DNA of 64,000 nt from Warburgia ugandensis (Eukaryota > Streptophyta > Magnoliopsida > Canellales > Canellaceae): positions 32,127,501 through 32,191,500 of the forward strand of contig CP141130.1 in NCBI GenBank assembly GCA_035236585.1, read 5' to 3'. A model generated the notes under the pieces. It had not been told where the DNA came from. It did no database searches and was given only the letters and a program-made list of their open reading frames with translations. Both the position numbers and the translations under genes were made by a program. Shown here in pieces: positions 34,616 to 47,504 of the stretch (position 1 is the first letter of the stretch; each line of letters starts with the position of its first letter).

Positions 34616-37007
34616 TGTTAAGTGTTCAATTTCGGTCAAAATGCCCCTAATTTAGCATTCAATTAAAGCATCTAATCGATCAAATTTGCAAATTTTAGCT
34701 TGATTTTGAATTTAGATCTAATTTACCATCCAATCATTAGCTTGTCAAAATCAATGGTCAGGTGATCATCAAAGCTTATCAAATGCTTAATGTATGGTTT
34801 AGATAACTTTAATTTTGTCTTTTATTTTGCAGATCAAACAAAAGAGGCATGGATGGCTTAGATCGAATTTCAATGGCGCCAATTATCTTAAAGAGCATTA
34901 AATGGACTAGATCACTCACAAAGAAAGATAGGATAGTTTCCTAAAAAAAATTGATCTCAATTGGGAATCATGAAGAAGATTTTATCAAAAGGAAAATAAC
35001 ATGGGAATGGAAAGATGTACAATAGAAGTAATCCCATGTTGGAAAGTCTTAACCGTAGTGGAGACATGGATTTGGAAAGAGGGAAAGTTTATATAAGAGG
35101 AAGTCTCTCCTCTCCTCTCTTCGCCCCTTGGTTGGACCACCCAGGGCAGATCACCACCCCCCTCTATCTTCTTCTCTCCTCTTCCCCTCTCTCTCCTTCT
35201 TCTCAATCTTCCCCCTTGGCTGGATAGGAAAGGAAGACTCGTCACCCTTCACCTCCCTTCTTCTTCTTTACCCCTTCTCATCCCTCTCTCCACTTATTCT
35301 TGGCTTGACCGGAGTGGACCCATCAACCTCTCTTCTTCCCTCTTCTCTCCACTCTCTCATCTTACTCGTCTCTTTCCTCCCCTTCTCCCCTATGCTCCTT
35401 CTCTCATCCCCCATCTCACTGTCATTCTTAGCCTGCCCTTGCACCTTCTCCTTCTCCACTTGCTTCTCCCTCTGCCCTCTCTCTATTCCTCCCCCAAGCT
35501 CACACCGCACTACTCAGACCATCCCTCTTCTTCTCTCACTCCCCACCCCCATCTCCTTCTTTCTCTTATCACTGGGGTGTCGACCACACCAGTCGAGCCC
35601 CAGCTCTTTGCATCTCCTCTCTCTTTTCCCAGCATGGCATCTCCACCTCTGCCATCACCGCTCTTCCTTTGTTCTCCAACTCTCCCTCTCCCTCAGTTCC
35701 CTCTACTCCTCTTTTTGTTCACCGACAACACCTGCCGACATCTCCTCATTCTCAATCCCCTCTCTATCTGTCATTCACAGATCTCCTTGCCTTTGTCTGC
35801 ACAACTCCACATAGACAATCGCTTGCTCCTACTCCTACTCCTACTCCTCCCCGATCTCCGATCACTCTCTCTATTGGGTCCTCCCTTCTACAAGCCCATC
35901 AACCTATCACCTGTCTATCACGTCAGCATAACCAGCACCACACCAGCCAAGTTCTTCTCCTCCGGCCAAGCTGCCTGTTCTCCTCTCCAGCCAATTCCCA
36001 GACAACTCACTAGCATTCCCTCATTCACTGTACACCGCACATTGTCATCCCGGCATCCCCTTCTCTCTGGTCTCCCTCAATCCCCTCTCTCGGTTTCACC
36101 GATGTCTGCCCCCACAGCACCAGCATCCATCACCGGCCGGCTCAGAGGGGTTTCTTCTATTTTCCTCCTCCCTCCCCCCCACCCCCTCTTCTCCTCCTCA
36201 TCTTCTTCTCCCTTCTCCCCGATCTCCTCCTCCAGCTTCCTTCTTCTCCATTGGGTTTCCCTTCCAAAATTCATTTAAAATCTAATTTTTTGATTAATTC
36301 CTTTTTTATCCATGCCACTTTTCCTAAATTCCTGAATTGTCCTTGATTTTAATTCCTTCTGTGTCCTTGTTCTCATTTCAACTTTATTTTATCTATGTTC
36401 TACTTATCTAGGAATTACCCAATCCAACCCGATCAATTAAGGCTTAACCTAATAAATGGGTTAGCCTTAACCATAAAGATTTCTCAATTTCTCCTTTGTT
36501 TCTTACATGATTTTTAATTAAATTCCATATTTCATTCTTAGGGCATCCCTTAGCTTAATTAACGTCTTTGATCTTTAATTTGAGATCCAAAAATTGGTCT
36601 AAACCGTCCAAATTCGAAAATCACCATTTAGTCTAGATTTTTGGGAATCTGACTAATCCAACCATTGGATCATTAATCAAGGACATGATGAAGATATTGA
36701 TGAAATCTGGTCAACTCTAAGATGGCCAAATTTGAAGAAAATGGCCATGATTAAGCTAGGGAAGTAGATTTTTCTTATTGTTTAGTTTATTTTCTTTCTT
36801 TTTGAATTAGAAATTTTGTAATTTTTAGTAGTTGAGTAGATTTGAGCTTTGATTCCAATTCCAATAATTCCAGTAATTTTTTTTTAAGTTTTGGCAACTA
36901 AATTTTATTTAAACTCCCACTTTTAAGTTGAGTCCTCGTGGGATCGACCCATGCTTGCATAAGCTATACTACAACAACCAGTGCAGTTACAATAAAACAA
37001 ATCAACA
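34616..37007 (+). repeat. R2 5' LTR
   Basis: 2392 bp. It has a TATA box at 35088-35100 (tttatataagagg), then about 1.1 kb of strongly C/T-rich sequence, then an AT-rich part ending in the shared tail 'gtgggatcgaccc...'. Long Ser/Pro/Leu frames in the C/T tract (35128-35814, 35439-36278) are composition artefacts. Confidence 0.93.
35088..35100 (+). promoter_or_regulatory. R2 5' LTR TATA box
   Basis: tttatataagagg, conserved in the 3' LTR (42229-42241) and directly upstream of the C/T-rich leader. Confidence 0.6.
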
Positions 37008-37013
37008 AGTTTT

Positions 37014-37031
37014 TGGCTCCATTACTGGGGA
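37014..37031 (+). other. R2 primer binding site (tRNA-Asp type)
   Basis: tggctccattactgggga, six bases after the LTR end, a variant of the tRNA-Asp-complementary site in R1 and R3. Confidence 0.88.
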
Positions 37032-38251
37032 CCTCAATGGAGTTTTCATAAAATTTAATTAAAAATTCAAAAAAATCTAAAAATTAAAAAATAATAATAA
37101 ATAATTTTTTTAGGAATTACATTGTTTTAGCTTTTAAGGCATTTTTAAGTGCATTTTTCAATTTTTTTTATTTATAATCACTCTGTTTCCTGAATTTGGT
37201 ACTTATTTCTATTTTTCTTTTTTAGGAAATTAGAAAGTGGAGGAAATTGGCAACTGGATCTTCATCAGATAAATAAATAATTTTCCTACTTTCCTAGAAT
37301 AGGATTTTCCTTTTCTTTTGAGTGAATCTTGTAGTGAGGATCAATGTAACTTGCAATTTCCAATTTTATTTTTAAAAGGGTTGTATAATACAGGGCAAGT
37401 GTGTGATAAGGTGGCCCACACTTGATCTTCATCAGAAATCCCACTATAAGTTTTCCTCACTCCTTTTATTTTATAGATTATGGTTTGCATTTAGAGTAAT
37501 TTTTCATTGTTTGGTAGTGTAATTGCATATAGAAAGCATCTTTGATAATTGTTGCATTTTTAGGATTTTGCATTAGTTTATTATTTTTAATTGCATTTTT
37601 AAGGCACACTTATTGCTTTAAGGTGGTTTATATATTGATTAATTTGCGATGGAGTGTGGAAATTAAATAGTAAGGGCACCCGACCCTACAAGATCAAGAG
37701 TGGATTTCATCACTACTCCTTGGCCCACTTAGGATAATGAGCACAAGCGAGCAACCCTATCTTTCAAATTAATTTAAAATCAATTAAAAGAGACCTATAA
37801 GGCCATCACATGCTGGTAGGACCCTCTTAATATGACACAATCTATTGTCAATCCAGTGGCTTCTGAGCACTGTGGTTATAGTGGGTGTCTTAAACTCTAA
37901 GTGATTTTTCCATGCCTTTTGTTGAGATTTGTTGAGGTTTAAATGCCTCCTTACATGGATTGTATTAACTACTCTAGAGCAGAACCTAACTAGCAAGTAA
38001 TAGTTAACTCTGAAAGAGAGGAGGAGAGTTAGATTAAGCTAATCTAAAAGCATTGTCCCACACAAATTCAAGAAAGTTAAAATATTGCTGCTTATTAGCC
38101 TTAGGATTATTTGATTATGCCCTTTATTTGTGCATCATTTTAGGAAGTTAGGTTTCATCATTTAGGTTAGTTGTCCCAACCTCCCTAAAAACAAAAGCAA
38201 AAACAAAAACAAAAAACAAAAAAAAGTGAAGGACATGATTAACTGCATCTA
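37032..38251 (+). other. R2 leader
   Basis: About 1.2 kb without a gene between primer site and gag. It shares ordered blocks with the R1 and R3 leaders ('taagggcac', 'aagatcaagagtggat', 'ccttggccca'). Confidence 0.7.
37396..37424 (+). other. R2 leader hairpin
   Basis: caagtgtg and its exact complement cacacttg flank a short loop. The same hairpin with a longer stem occurs in the R3 leader (56273-56301) at a similar distance from the primer site. It is a plausible RNA packaging or dimerisation element, by inference from retroviral leaders. Confidence 0.55.
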
Positions 38252-39915
38252 ATGAATAATTTAAACATTGCTCAAAAGGGTAATTTACACCCCACCATTA
38301 ACAAAGAAGATATTTCCTCATGGAGAAACAATCCCCTCTTTAATGATGATGAACCACCTTTCATCTTGGATAATGATGATGTTTCCTCATGGACAAGCAA
38401 TCCTCTCTTTGATATTGATGATCCTCCACCTCTATTTAATGATAATATACATTTATGGAGGAATCGTTCTCAACCTCATGGAAATAGGAGAAGAGATCGA
38501 CTTAGAACACATAAGGATAATTGGCATAACCAAAATCCTCGTGGAAAAACACTAAGAGACTATTTACAACCTAATTATACGAGCACACTTTCATGTATAC
38601 TTTTACCTTCAAATGCTGATATTATTGATCTAAAGGTGGGAGTAATTCAATTACTTCTTAAATTTTATGGGTTGGACAGTGAGAGTCGTTACATGCATTT
38701 GAAAGAATTTGATGAAGTGTGCATGACTCAACATACACAAAACATCGAATTAGATATAGTAAGACTCAAACTATTTTATTTTTCTTTAAAGGAAAAAGCT
38801 AAGATGTGGTTTCATTCACTGCCACCGGGTTCTATATGAACATGGGAAGAAATGTCTAAGAAGTTCTTGAATAAATTCTTTCCTATACATAAGACAAATG
38901 CTCTCTGCCAAAATATAATGAATTTTACCTAGATGGAACACGAAAATTTCTATCAATGCTCAGAAAGATTCAAGGATTTATTGTTAACTTGTCCACATCA
39001 TGGATACGAACTTTGGTGTATCATTAACTTCTTTTATGAAGGACTTAAATTTGATATGCGTTAGTTTGTTGAAATGATATTCAATGATAATTTCTTAAAC
39101 AAACAACTTGAAGAGGCGTAAGAGTATTTGGAGTGGTTAAAAAAGAGTGCACAAACCTGGGTTGATTATGAAAAAGTAGGTTACCCAAACAAGCCTAAGT
39201 CCACCACCACATCTACTAGGGGAGAAATATATGCTACGACCAAAAAAGATTACATGAAAATAGTATTCCTAGATAGAATAGTTGAGGCCATGGAAATGGG
39301 AAAATTTTCCTCTAAGTGTGATATTTGTGAAAGTAATACACACCCCACTCAAGAATGCCCCATCACTCCTACATTCCAGGATGCACTCCTTGAATAGACA
39401 CATTCTTATGAGCAGACTTCTTCCTTATCTTCAAATACATATAGTTCTAACTGGAGTAATCATTCTGCTGTTAGAAATGAATATAATGCTAATGCCTCAT
39501 AGAAGGCCCCACACCAACCCTATCACCAAAAACAAGGACCACTTGCTCTTGGACCTTACCTTCCTCCACATAAGAGGAAAGTGCAGGATAACTTCTATCA
39601 AGTCATGCAATACCATGAGAAGAAAATTTCTCAAATTAAAGCCAATTAAAGGAGAACACAGAATCCATGACTAAATTGAAGGGCATGATGTCTCAAATGC
39701 TGCAGACCATTGACCAAGGGCAATGTCCTATTCCACCAAATGAAAACCTTGATGATATGGATGTGGTAGGTGAGATATTTTCTTTAGTTACAAAGATGGA
39801 ACAAACAATGTCATTTACCATTATTCATAGTGGTAATATAATTAATAAATCTAGTCCTAAAAAGGTTGAGATAGTATCAAAACCTGTTAGAAAAAGAGAT
39901 AAAGTTATTGATTAG
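38252..39915 (+). pseudogene. gag: R2 gag (Athila-type) with zinc knuckle, inactivated
   Basis: The N-terminal 195 codons are open and end at a TGA (38837-38839) just where the next residues are TWEEMSKKFLNKFFP, so the stop probably arose from a CGA arginine codon. Further stops follow. Recognisable blocks, in order: LRDYLQP, HLKEFDEVC, LKLFYFSLKEKAKMWFHSLP, NKFFPIHKTN, RFKDLLLTCPHHG, then the CCHC zinc knuckle CDICESNTHPTQEC at 39317-39358. A frameshift near 39660 leads to an open C-terminal part (39667-39915) with MSQMLQTIDQGQ. This is better preserved than R1 gag. It would package RNA if expressed; no pol follows. Confidence 0.85.
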
Positions 39916-41746
39916 AAAAATGTCACATCCACTAAGCCATATGACACCCACAATTGTCTCTAATTATGAGAAGCAGCTTGAAGATAAGTTTATCTTACCC
40001 TATAATAAAATGAAAAATTTTAAATTGCAAGATAAATGCATTCACCATTCATTTTTAGAGGCTTGTTCAACTCATTTTGTATGGGACCCAGGGAAGTTTC
40101 GAACTCAATAAAATATTTGTCCTTTGAAAATTTTTCATCTATAATAATTATGTACCTTATTTTTCTTTCTTCTTCTTTCATTTCTTTTTCAGAATTTTTT
40201 TTTTCTAACAAAATTTAGTTTTTATTAGTTTTTTCACTTACTTTTAAAAAAATTGTAAAAAAAAAAAGATAGAATTTTTGAAAGAAAAAAAAAAAGGTCA
40301 ATTCCTACACTATGGTGAGAATTAGCTTTTCTGAAGTATAATCTAGATTACTTTGGCTTATTAATGGAACTGAACATGATTAATTCATCATCTTTCTCAT
40401 TTTCTAAAGTATTCTATAAAAGCGGAGTTACAGATTACATCTGTACATGTAGTTACATATAGATAGTCTAGATTGATAAGTAGTTATGACATAGAAATCC
40501 TAAAAAATTTCAATAGAGACCTATAACCTAAGTGAGTTTAGAGTCCTTCATTCTTTTTGAGAAGTTATAAATGTTCCTAGTTTTTTTTAGCATGCTTAAA
40601 GAAAATTAATCCCATCAATTCTTAAATTTGGCTAATTACTTGAATTATTAGAATACCACCTTTAAAATTCTAAAAGTTCATTGAATCTAATAGATTTTAT
40701 GAAACCTAAAAAATGATTTAGGCCTTCCTTTTTGTTAACCTAGAGAAATAAAGCCTACCCAAAAGTATTTTTAGTACTAGTTATCCAACTTAAGCCTTTT
40801 ATATAAGCCTTTCTTTTGTCACCCAATTTATCCTTTACCTATTTTAACCCAGTATAAATTATCCATTGCCCATTTTCTTTGAAAAATAAGTGAGAGATGA
40901 ATGAAGATATACATTTTAGTTGCAATGAAAGTAAAAAACTGAATATCAAGAAAAGAAACATTCTTCAAAGAGATTAAAAAGTGTGAAAAGAAAGAAAAGT
41001 GTTAAAAAAAAAAAGAACTGTGAAGAATTCAAAGAAAAGTGGAAAAAGAAATATTCACTTCAACAAAGAAAAGAAAGAATTGTCAACTTTAGAAGACCTC
41101 TACTTATTTATGAAGAAACTTTGAATACCCTTATACCCTTTCTTTAGTTACTGCATCCTAAGCCTACGTTTCATCCTAGTTAAAGACTTATTAATTCTAA
41201 GAGGAATATAGTCTTGATGAGGAAATGAATGGATATGATCTAAAAGAGTGGTACTTCTAAATGTTCAAAGGTAATGGCATCCATTCCAAAGGGATCAACA
41301 ATTAAATTCCTTAATAACTTATGTTTCTTCATGAATATATGTGAGATAAATTTGCTTTTATTGACTTTACTCACATATTTAAAAGAGAGATATGATTTGA
41401 ACCCTTTATCCAAGAGATTTTATTTCTAAGAGTATGCCATTAGAAAGGATTGAGGTCAAAACATATTTCAGATGGAGTTCAAAAGTTAAAAGTAAACTTA
41501 GAGATAAAGATTATTCTATGCGTAGATTATACATGCACGCACTCACTCTGAGACTTGAGCTAAATTGAAATAATTTTTAGCATTTGGATAGGGTTTTGAA
41601 GCCTTCAGTCATTTTTATTAGTATGCTAAAGTTGACAATTTATTAAAGATAGTTTTCTGAGGAAAAAGTGGAGTTGACTCGAAAATAATTTTGAAATTTT
41701 TGGAATTCTGTTTTATGCATGTTTTGCTGAGGATTAGCAAAATGCT
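39916..41746 (+). other. R2 3' internal region, no pol
   Basis: A short frame ending WDPGKFRTQ at about 40108 follows gag directly, then non-coding AT-rich sequence with the shared blocks 'cctaagcctacgtttcatcc' (near 41149) and 'gcactcactctgagact'. No enzyme domain is present on either strand, so pol was lost or never present. Confidence 0.7.
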
Positions 41747-41757
41747 GGTTGAGGGTG
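41747..41757 (+). other. R2 polypurine tract
   Basis: ggttgagggtg directly before the 3' LTR, matching the position and form of the R3 tract (tggttggggggtg). Confidence 0.75.
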
Positions 41758-44207
41758 TGTTAAGTGTTCAATTTTAGTCAAAGTACACCTAATTTAGTAT
41801 TCAATTAAAGCATCTAACCCATCAAATTTGCAATTTTTATCTTGATTTTGAATTTAGATCCAATTTACCATCCAATCATTGACTTGTCAAAATCAATGGC
41901 CAGACGATCATCAAAGCTTATCAAATGCTTAATGTATGGTTTAGATGACTCTAATTTTGTCTTTTATTTTGCAGATCAACCAAAAGAGGCATGAATGGCT
42001 CAGATCAAATTTCAATTGTGCCGATTATCTTAAAGAGCATTGAATGGACCAAATCACTCACAAAGAAAGATAGGATAGTTTCCTGAAAGAAAATTGATAT
42101 CAATTGGGAATCATGCAGAAGATTTTATCAAAAGGAAAATAACATGGAATGGAAAGATGCACAATAGAAGTAATCCCATGTTGGAAAGTCTTAACTATAG
42201 TGGAGACATGGATTTGGAAAGAGGGAAAGTTTATATAAGAGGAAGATTCTTTTCTCTCCTCTCCTCTCTTCTCCCCTTAGCTAGACAACACAGGGCAGAT
42301 CACCACCCCCCTCTATCTTTCTCTCTCCTCTACTCTCTTCCCCCCTTGGCTGAACCGCACAGGGCAAATCACCATCCCCCTCTATCTTTTTCTCTCCTCT
42401 TCCCCTCTCTCTCCTTCTTCTCAATCTTCTCCTTTGGCTGGATAGGAAAGGCAGTCCTATCACCCTTCACCTCCCTTCTTATTTCTTTACCCCTTCTCAT
42501 CCCTCTCTCTACTTCTTCATGGCTAGACTGGAGTAGACCCATCAACTTGTCTTCTTCCCTCTTCTCTCCACTCTCTCATCTTACTCGTCTCTTTCCTCCC
42601 CTTCTCCCCCACGCTCCTTCTCTCATCCCCCATCTCACTATCATTCTTAGCCCTTCCTCGCATCTTCTCCTTCTCCTCTTACTTCTTCCTTTTCCCTCTC
42701 TCTATTCCTCCCCCAAGCTCACACTGCCCTATCCAAACCATCCCTCTTCTTCTCTCACTCCCCAAACCCATCTCCTTCTTTCCCTGATCACCAAGGCGTT
42801 GACCAGACCGTCGACCCCCAACTCTTTTCATCTTCTCTCTCTTTTTCCAACATGCCATCTCGACCTCTACCATCACTGCTCTTCCTCTATTCTCCAACTG
42901 TTCCTCTTCCTCGGTTCCCTCTGCTCCTCTTTCTCTATTCACCCACAATACCTACTAGCATCTCCTCGTTCTCAATCCCCTCTCTGTCTATCAATCACCA
43001 ATCTCTTTGTCTATGTCCACACAACCTGACATAGACGATCCCCTACTCCTGCTCCTCCCCTATCTTTGATCACTCTCTCTCTCTCTCTCTCTTGGGTCCT
43101 CCCTTCTACCGGCCCATCAACCTGTCACTTGTTTGCCATGTCGGCAAAACCAGCATCGCACCAGCAAGGTTCTTCTCCTCTAGTCAAGCCCCATGTTCTC
43201 CTCTCCAGCCAATTCCTAGACAACTCACCGGCTCTCCCTCCTTCCTTGCGTACTGCACAGCATCATCCCGGCATCCCCTTCTCTCCGGTCTCCCTCAGTC
43301 CCCTCTCTTGGTTTCACCAGTGTATGCCCACACAGCACCAGCGTCCATCACTGGATAGCTCAGAGGGGTTTCCTCTATTTTCCTCCTTCCCCCCCTCTTC
43401 TTCCTCCTTCTCCCCCATCTCCTCCTCTGGATTCCTTCTTCTCCATCAGGTTTCCATTCCAAATTTCATTTAAAATCTAATTTTTTTGTTAATTCCTTTT
43501 TTATCCATGCCCCTTTTTTAAATTCCTGATATGTCCTTGGTTTAATTCCCTCTGTGTCCTTGTTCCCATTCTAGTTTTATTTTATCTGTGTTTCTGCTTA
43601 TCTAGGAATTTCCCAATCCACCCAATCAATCAAGGCTTAACCTAATCAATGAGTTAGCCTTAACCACCAAGTTTTCCCAATTTCTCCTCTATTTCTTATT
43701 TGATTTTCAATTTAATTTTATATTCCATTCTTAAGGAATCCCTTAGCTTAATTAATGTATTTGATCTTTAATCTGAAATCCAAAAATTGATCTAAACCAT
43801 CCAAATCCCAAAATCACCATTTTGTCCAAATCATTAAGATTTTTGGGAATTTGACTAATCAAACCTTGGATCATTAATCAAGGACATGCTTAAGATATTG
43901 ATGAAATCTAATCAACTCCAAGATAACCATATTTGAAGAAATTGACAATGATTAAGCTACAAAGGTAGATTTTTCTTGTTATTTAGTTTATTTTCTTTCT
44001 TTTTGAATTGGAAATTCTGTAATTTTTAATAGTTGAGTAAATTTAGCTATGATTCCAATTCCAATAATTCTAGTATTTTATTTTTGATTTTTGGCAATTA
44101 AATGTTGTTTAACTCTCACTTTTTAAGTCAAGTCTTCATGGGATCGACCTGTACTTGCATAAGCTACACTACAACAGCCCATGCACTTGCAGTAAAATAA
44201 ATCAACA
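41758..44207 (+). repeat. R2 3' LTR
   Basis: 2450 bp, homologous throughout to the 5' LTR, with its TATA box at about 42231-42240. It includes a (CT)n run at about 43074-43091 and an extra C/T segment near 42300-42370 that the 5' copy lacks. Confidence 0.93.
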
Positions 44208-44212
44208 TCATG
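44208..44212. repeat. R2 target-site duplication, right (TCATG)
   Basis: Exact partner of 34611-34615. Confidence 0.92.
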
Positions 44213-46385
44213 TATTGTGAATATATTGTTTTAGGCCAATCATGTTGGCCTGTAACCTTGCTATACTAGATTTTTTAATATCTACTATCTATGCTTAAGA
44301 TGGAGTATTAGGTACAGCTAAGGCCTTATTTTTAGATTCAATGTTTGGTGATTTTGAGAATGAATAATAGTGTTTTATGCTGTCCATAAATGATCACCTT
44401 TTTAAACATGGATTTGTGAATGTTTTTCAAGGTAAATTTACCCAGTTTTACATGAATGTTAGTAACATGTTAAATCATGATTATATGATTAGTTTAAGAG
44501 TTTTCCTAGTATGGAAAACAAGGTTGATAAAGACATGTAATTTCAGGAGTTTTATTAGTGAATTTATAGCATAAGCTTTAGCATGTTTTAATCACCATCT
44601 TAAGCAAGACCATCAAATGTGCAATTATGTTTTGCCAAAATAAGTTACAATAACATTAATAAATGATGTTTTGAGCGCATTTTTTTTTCTAAACATTTTG
44701 GATAAGAAGTCTAGAAGTGAAGTTTTGTTGTGAGAAAGAATTGCATGAAAATTGAGCTCTAACACTTTGTAATAAGTGACTGTTTTACACACTTTGTTCA
44801 TGATTTTGAATTAGGTTTCTACCATACAGATTTACCATGTGAAATATGCCTCTTTTGATTTGGTTTTGATCAACTTAGAAGTCTAGTTGCTTAACATTTT
44901 CATAGGACTTTTTTCTCTATTTTGAATTGGGTTTCTACCTTATAGATTTAACATGTGAAATATGCCTCTTTTTTATTTAGTTTTGATCAATTAGAAGTCT
45001 AGAAATTTAACTATTTCATAAAATTTTTTGCTCTCATGAAAATAATGGCTCACTTGTGGGATTTTTTAGGGAATTTAAATTTTTATATAGATGATTTTTG
45101 GATGGAAAGCTTACCATGATACCTATTGTTTTGACCAGTAAATGATGCTTGAGAATCATATTTGGAGATTTAATGGTTGAATCATGCAAAGTTGATGTTT
45201 AGTAAGTTTGCAAAATTCCTAGAAATCATGGTTCTTAAACACATTTGATAAATTTATTTTTGACCATGTATTATATCTAAATAAATTGTAAAGTTAAAAA
45301 CATAATTTGAGTTTATATCTTGTCCAGTTTTTAGTATAAAAATATGCCATAGATTTGATATTTTAAATGCGGTTTGAAACCATGTGTCGTAAACTAAATG
45401 ATGCTTGAATTTTGGCCTAAGTTGTTCTATGATACTATGTTTTAAAAATTATATTTAAAATGAGAAATCAATACTTGTTTTGGCTCAAGAGTGAGGTGTG
45501 ATTGTGAACTTGTGAATTTGTTTAGAATGGCTATCATAATTATACTATTTTCATAAATGCATAAATGAATTTTTGTATCAGGTTTTGCAAAAATATGTGA
45601 GGGTATATGATATCCAATGTTTTTCACTATATGTGAAAATGACTAATGAGCCTAGTGAGAAATATGCTAAGTGGTTGTTATGGGTTAGCCTCTCGGCCTC
45701 TTACCATGAGAAATGGAATGATATCCAAAGCCAAAAACTGGCAATTTCTCTATTGGTAGTAGGTGTCACGTAGGTGGTCATAGCACCCTTTTGAGACAAC
45801 TATAGGCACCATGAGAATTCGATTAGACTCCCACTAGATACTAGTAAGCACATGTGTAGTAAAGATGACGTGAGAATAGTTGAGCTCACGAAATTATTGT
45901 ATTTTGTGCTATTGGGGAGTGTGATTAAGGTTCAATAGATGAACCTCAATGAGTACTTGAGATATTATTGGGAGACATGCGAATAAGAGTTTAAGAAACT
46001 CTATAAGCACTAGAGTGTGCCCACTTAATTATTTTACTATCATTACTTTAATAATTTTATTTCATCATGACTATCCTTGATTTGTCAAGTTGATTGTATG
46101 CTCTCTATATAGGTAGAAATGTATATTTTCATATTGATGCTTATGAGGTGTTATGATACATTACATTGATCAACTAATGGGAATTTACTCATGAGGTTTT
46201 ACTGCTTGCGTGTTGTATGTTATGGTTTTCAATTTTGTAAATTTGGTTTATCTATTGGGTATCATCATATACTCAAACTACCACAGATCATGCAGATTCG
46301 CAAGAAAAGGTTTAAATAACAGACTAAGAGATTAGAGAGTTAAAGATCAAAGTTAGTTGTAAAAGTAAGATAGTTGCACACCAGG
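44213..46385. other. AT-rich sequence continuing 34610, probable R4 LTR or older repeat
   Basis: No gene. It contains two imperfect copies of a segment reading 'gatttaccatgtgaaatatgcctctttt' in effect (near 44830 and 44945), with 'gttttgatcaa' and 'agaagtctag' words, i.e. a local tandem duplication of about 110 bp. Short open frames are unrecognisable. Confidence 0.4.
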
Positions 46386-46812
46386 TCAGAGGTTGGCTTT
46401 GATACCACTGTAACACCCCAAGGGCCCCACACACAACAATATTGTCTGCTTTGGATTTGTTTCCTAAGGTCCCTCACCCCTCTTGGGCTTCACCCCTCAA
46501 AACACGTCACCCATGTATATTAGAGTGCACAGCGGAATGATATTGTCCTCTTTGGGTCCCTCACCCCTCTTGGGCTTCACCCCTCAGAATGCATCACCTG
46601 TATGTAGCAGAGTGTACAGCGGAATGATATTGTCATCTTTGGGTCCCTCACCCCTCAAGGTTTTGTTTCCTTAGGTCCCTCACCCCTCTTGGGCTTTACC
46701 CCTCAAAACGTGTCACAACTATTAGAGATTCCCTTACTCTTATAACCAGTCCAAATCCTTCTCCTTGGATAATGTGGGACTTGGATAATGTGGGACTAAC
46801 TCTCAGTCCCTC
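46386..46812 (-). repeat. TRIM-like LTR with adjoining primer-site remnant, minus orientation
   Basis: On the minus strand the segment has 'gttataagagtaaggg', then 'gacaatatcattccgct' units, then ends ccttggggtgttaca followed one base later by tggtatcaaagcc, an initiator-Met-type primer site. This matches the layout of the widespread plant terminal-repeat retrotransposons in miniature. Inside, 'ggtccctcacccctc' recurs at about 46470, 46555, 46643 and 46675, showing an internal duplication of roughly 85-90 bp. The outer LTR end (about 46812) is a guess. Confidence 0.5.
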
Positions 46813-47163
46813 AACTGTCTCCCAACTATGGGGTCCCTAAGCCTTCACCTCTTAGTTTGAAAAAAACTATTATTTCACTCTATTTTGAACTATTGATGTA
46901 ATAAAGCACTATGTGCTAGACACTTATCACTGTGAACCGTTACATTTATAGTTGTTATGTGGATTGATAGTGGCTAAGAATATTTTAAAGTAAATGTTGG
47001 GTGTGGGACTCAAATGTGAGTCTTGATTTTCATTTTTGGGTTAGACACTAAGGAAAATTCGAAAATACTTTTTGAAAAAAAAATTTTAAATTTTAGGTTA
47101 CTCACCTTTGAAAAGAGTTTTCGAAAAATATATTTGTGTTTCAAAAACCTGAGGTATCATAAC

Positions 47164-47175
47164 TAGTATCAGAGC
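47164..47175 (+). other. R4 primer binding site (initiator-Met type)
   Basis: tagtatcagagc, one base from the standard tggtatcagagc, follows an LTR-like end 'gaggtatca' at 47159. Confidence 0.7.
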
Positions 47176-47504
47176 CTAGGCTTATATCATCATAGCTAAA
47201 TATAATATGGAAGGTTATCAATAGTTAAGTAATAAAAAAACTCATGCTTTGGTGTTATTAGGTAAAACTTTAAATTTAGCTAAATAGTAAAGAGAACTCA
47301 TGATAGGTTCTTTCATTTTGAAAATAGATGGCACCTAGGTGTCAAACCCTAGACTTGCAAACTCTATATCCAGTTCATTGACTAATGCTACAAGTGAAGC
47401 TATGCATCAATTTGCACAACTTGGCCATTACTTGCAAAACCAATACCCAATACCAATTGATGGTGTGGGGAGCTCAGGGTGGAAATGCTAGTAGGATGAA
47501 GAAC

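Larger units (their letters stand above)
34616..44207 (+). mobile_element. R2: Athila-like gag-only LTR retrotransposon, 9592 bp
   Basis: LTRs at 34616-37007 and 41758-44207 start TGTTAAGTG and end AATCAACA, with perfect 5-bp duplications TCATG on each side (34611-34615 and 44208-44212). A tRNA-Asp-type primer site follows the 5' LTR and a purine tract precedes the 3' LTR. Inside there is gag with a zinc knuckle but no protease, reverse transcriptase, RNase H or integrase. This matches the class called TR-GAG (terminal-repeat retrotransposons with GAG domain). The LTRs differ at roughly 19 of the first 225 bases I compared by eye, so the insertion is old. Confidence 0.93.

Noticed and set aside
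35128..36278. Long Ser/Pro/Leu-rich open frames (228 and 279 codons) in the R2 5' LTR, and a 311-codon one at 42094-43029 in the 3' LTR
   Set aside because: They follow the C/T composition of the tract, the two LTR copies open different frames and differ by indels, and no domain is present.
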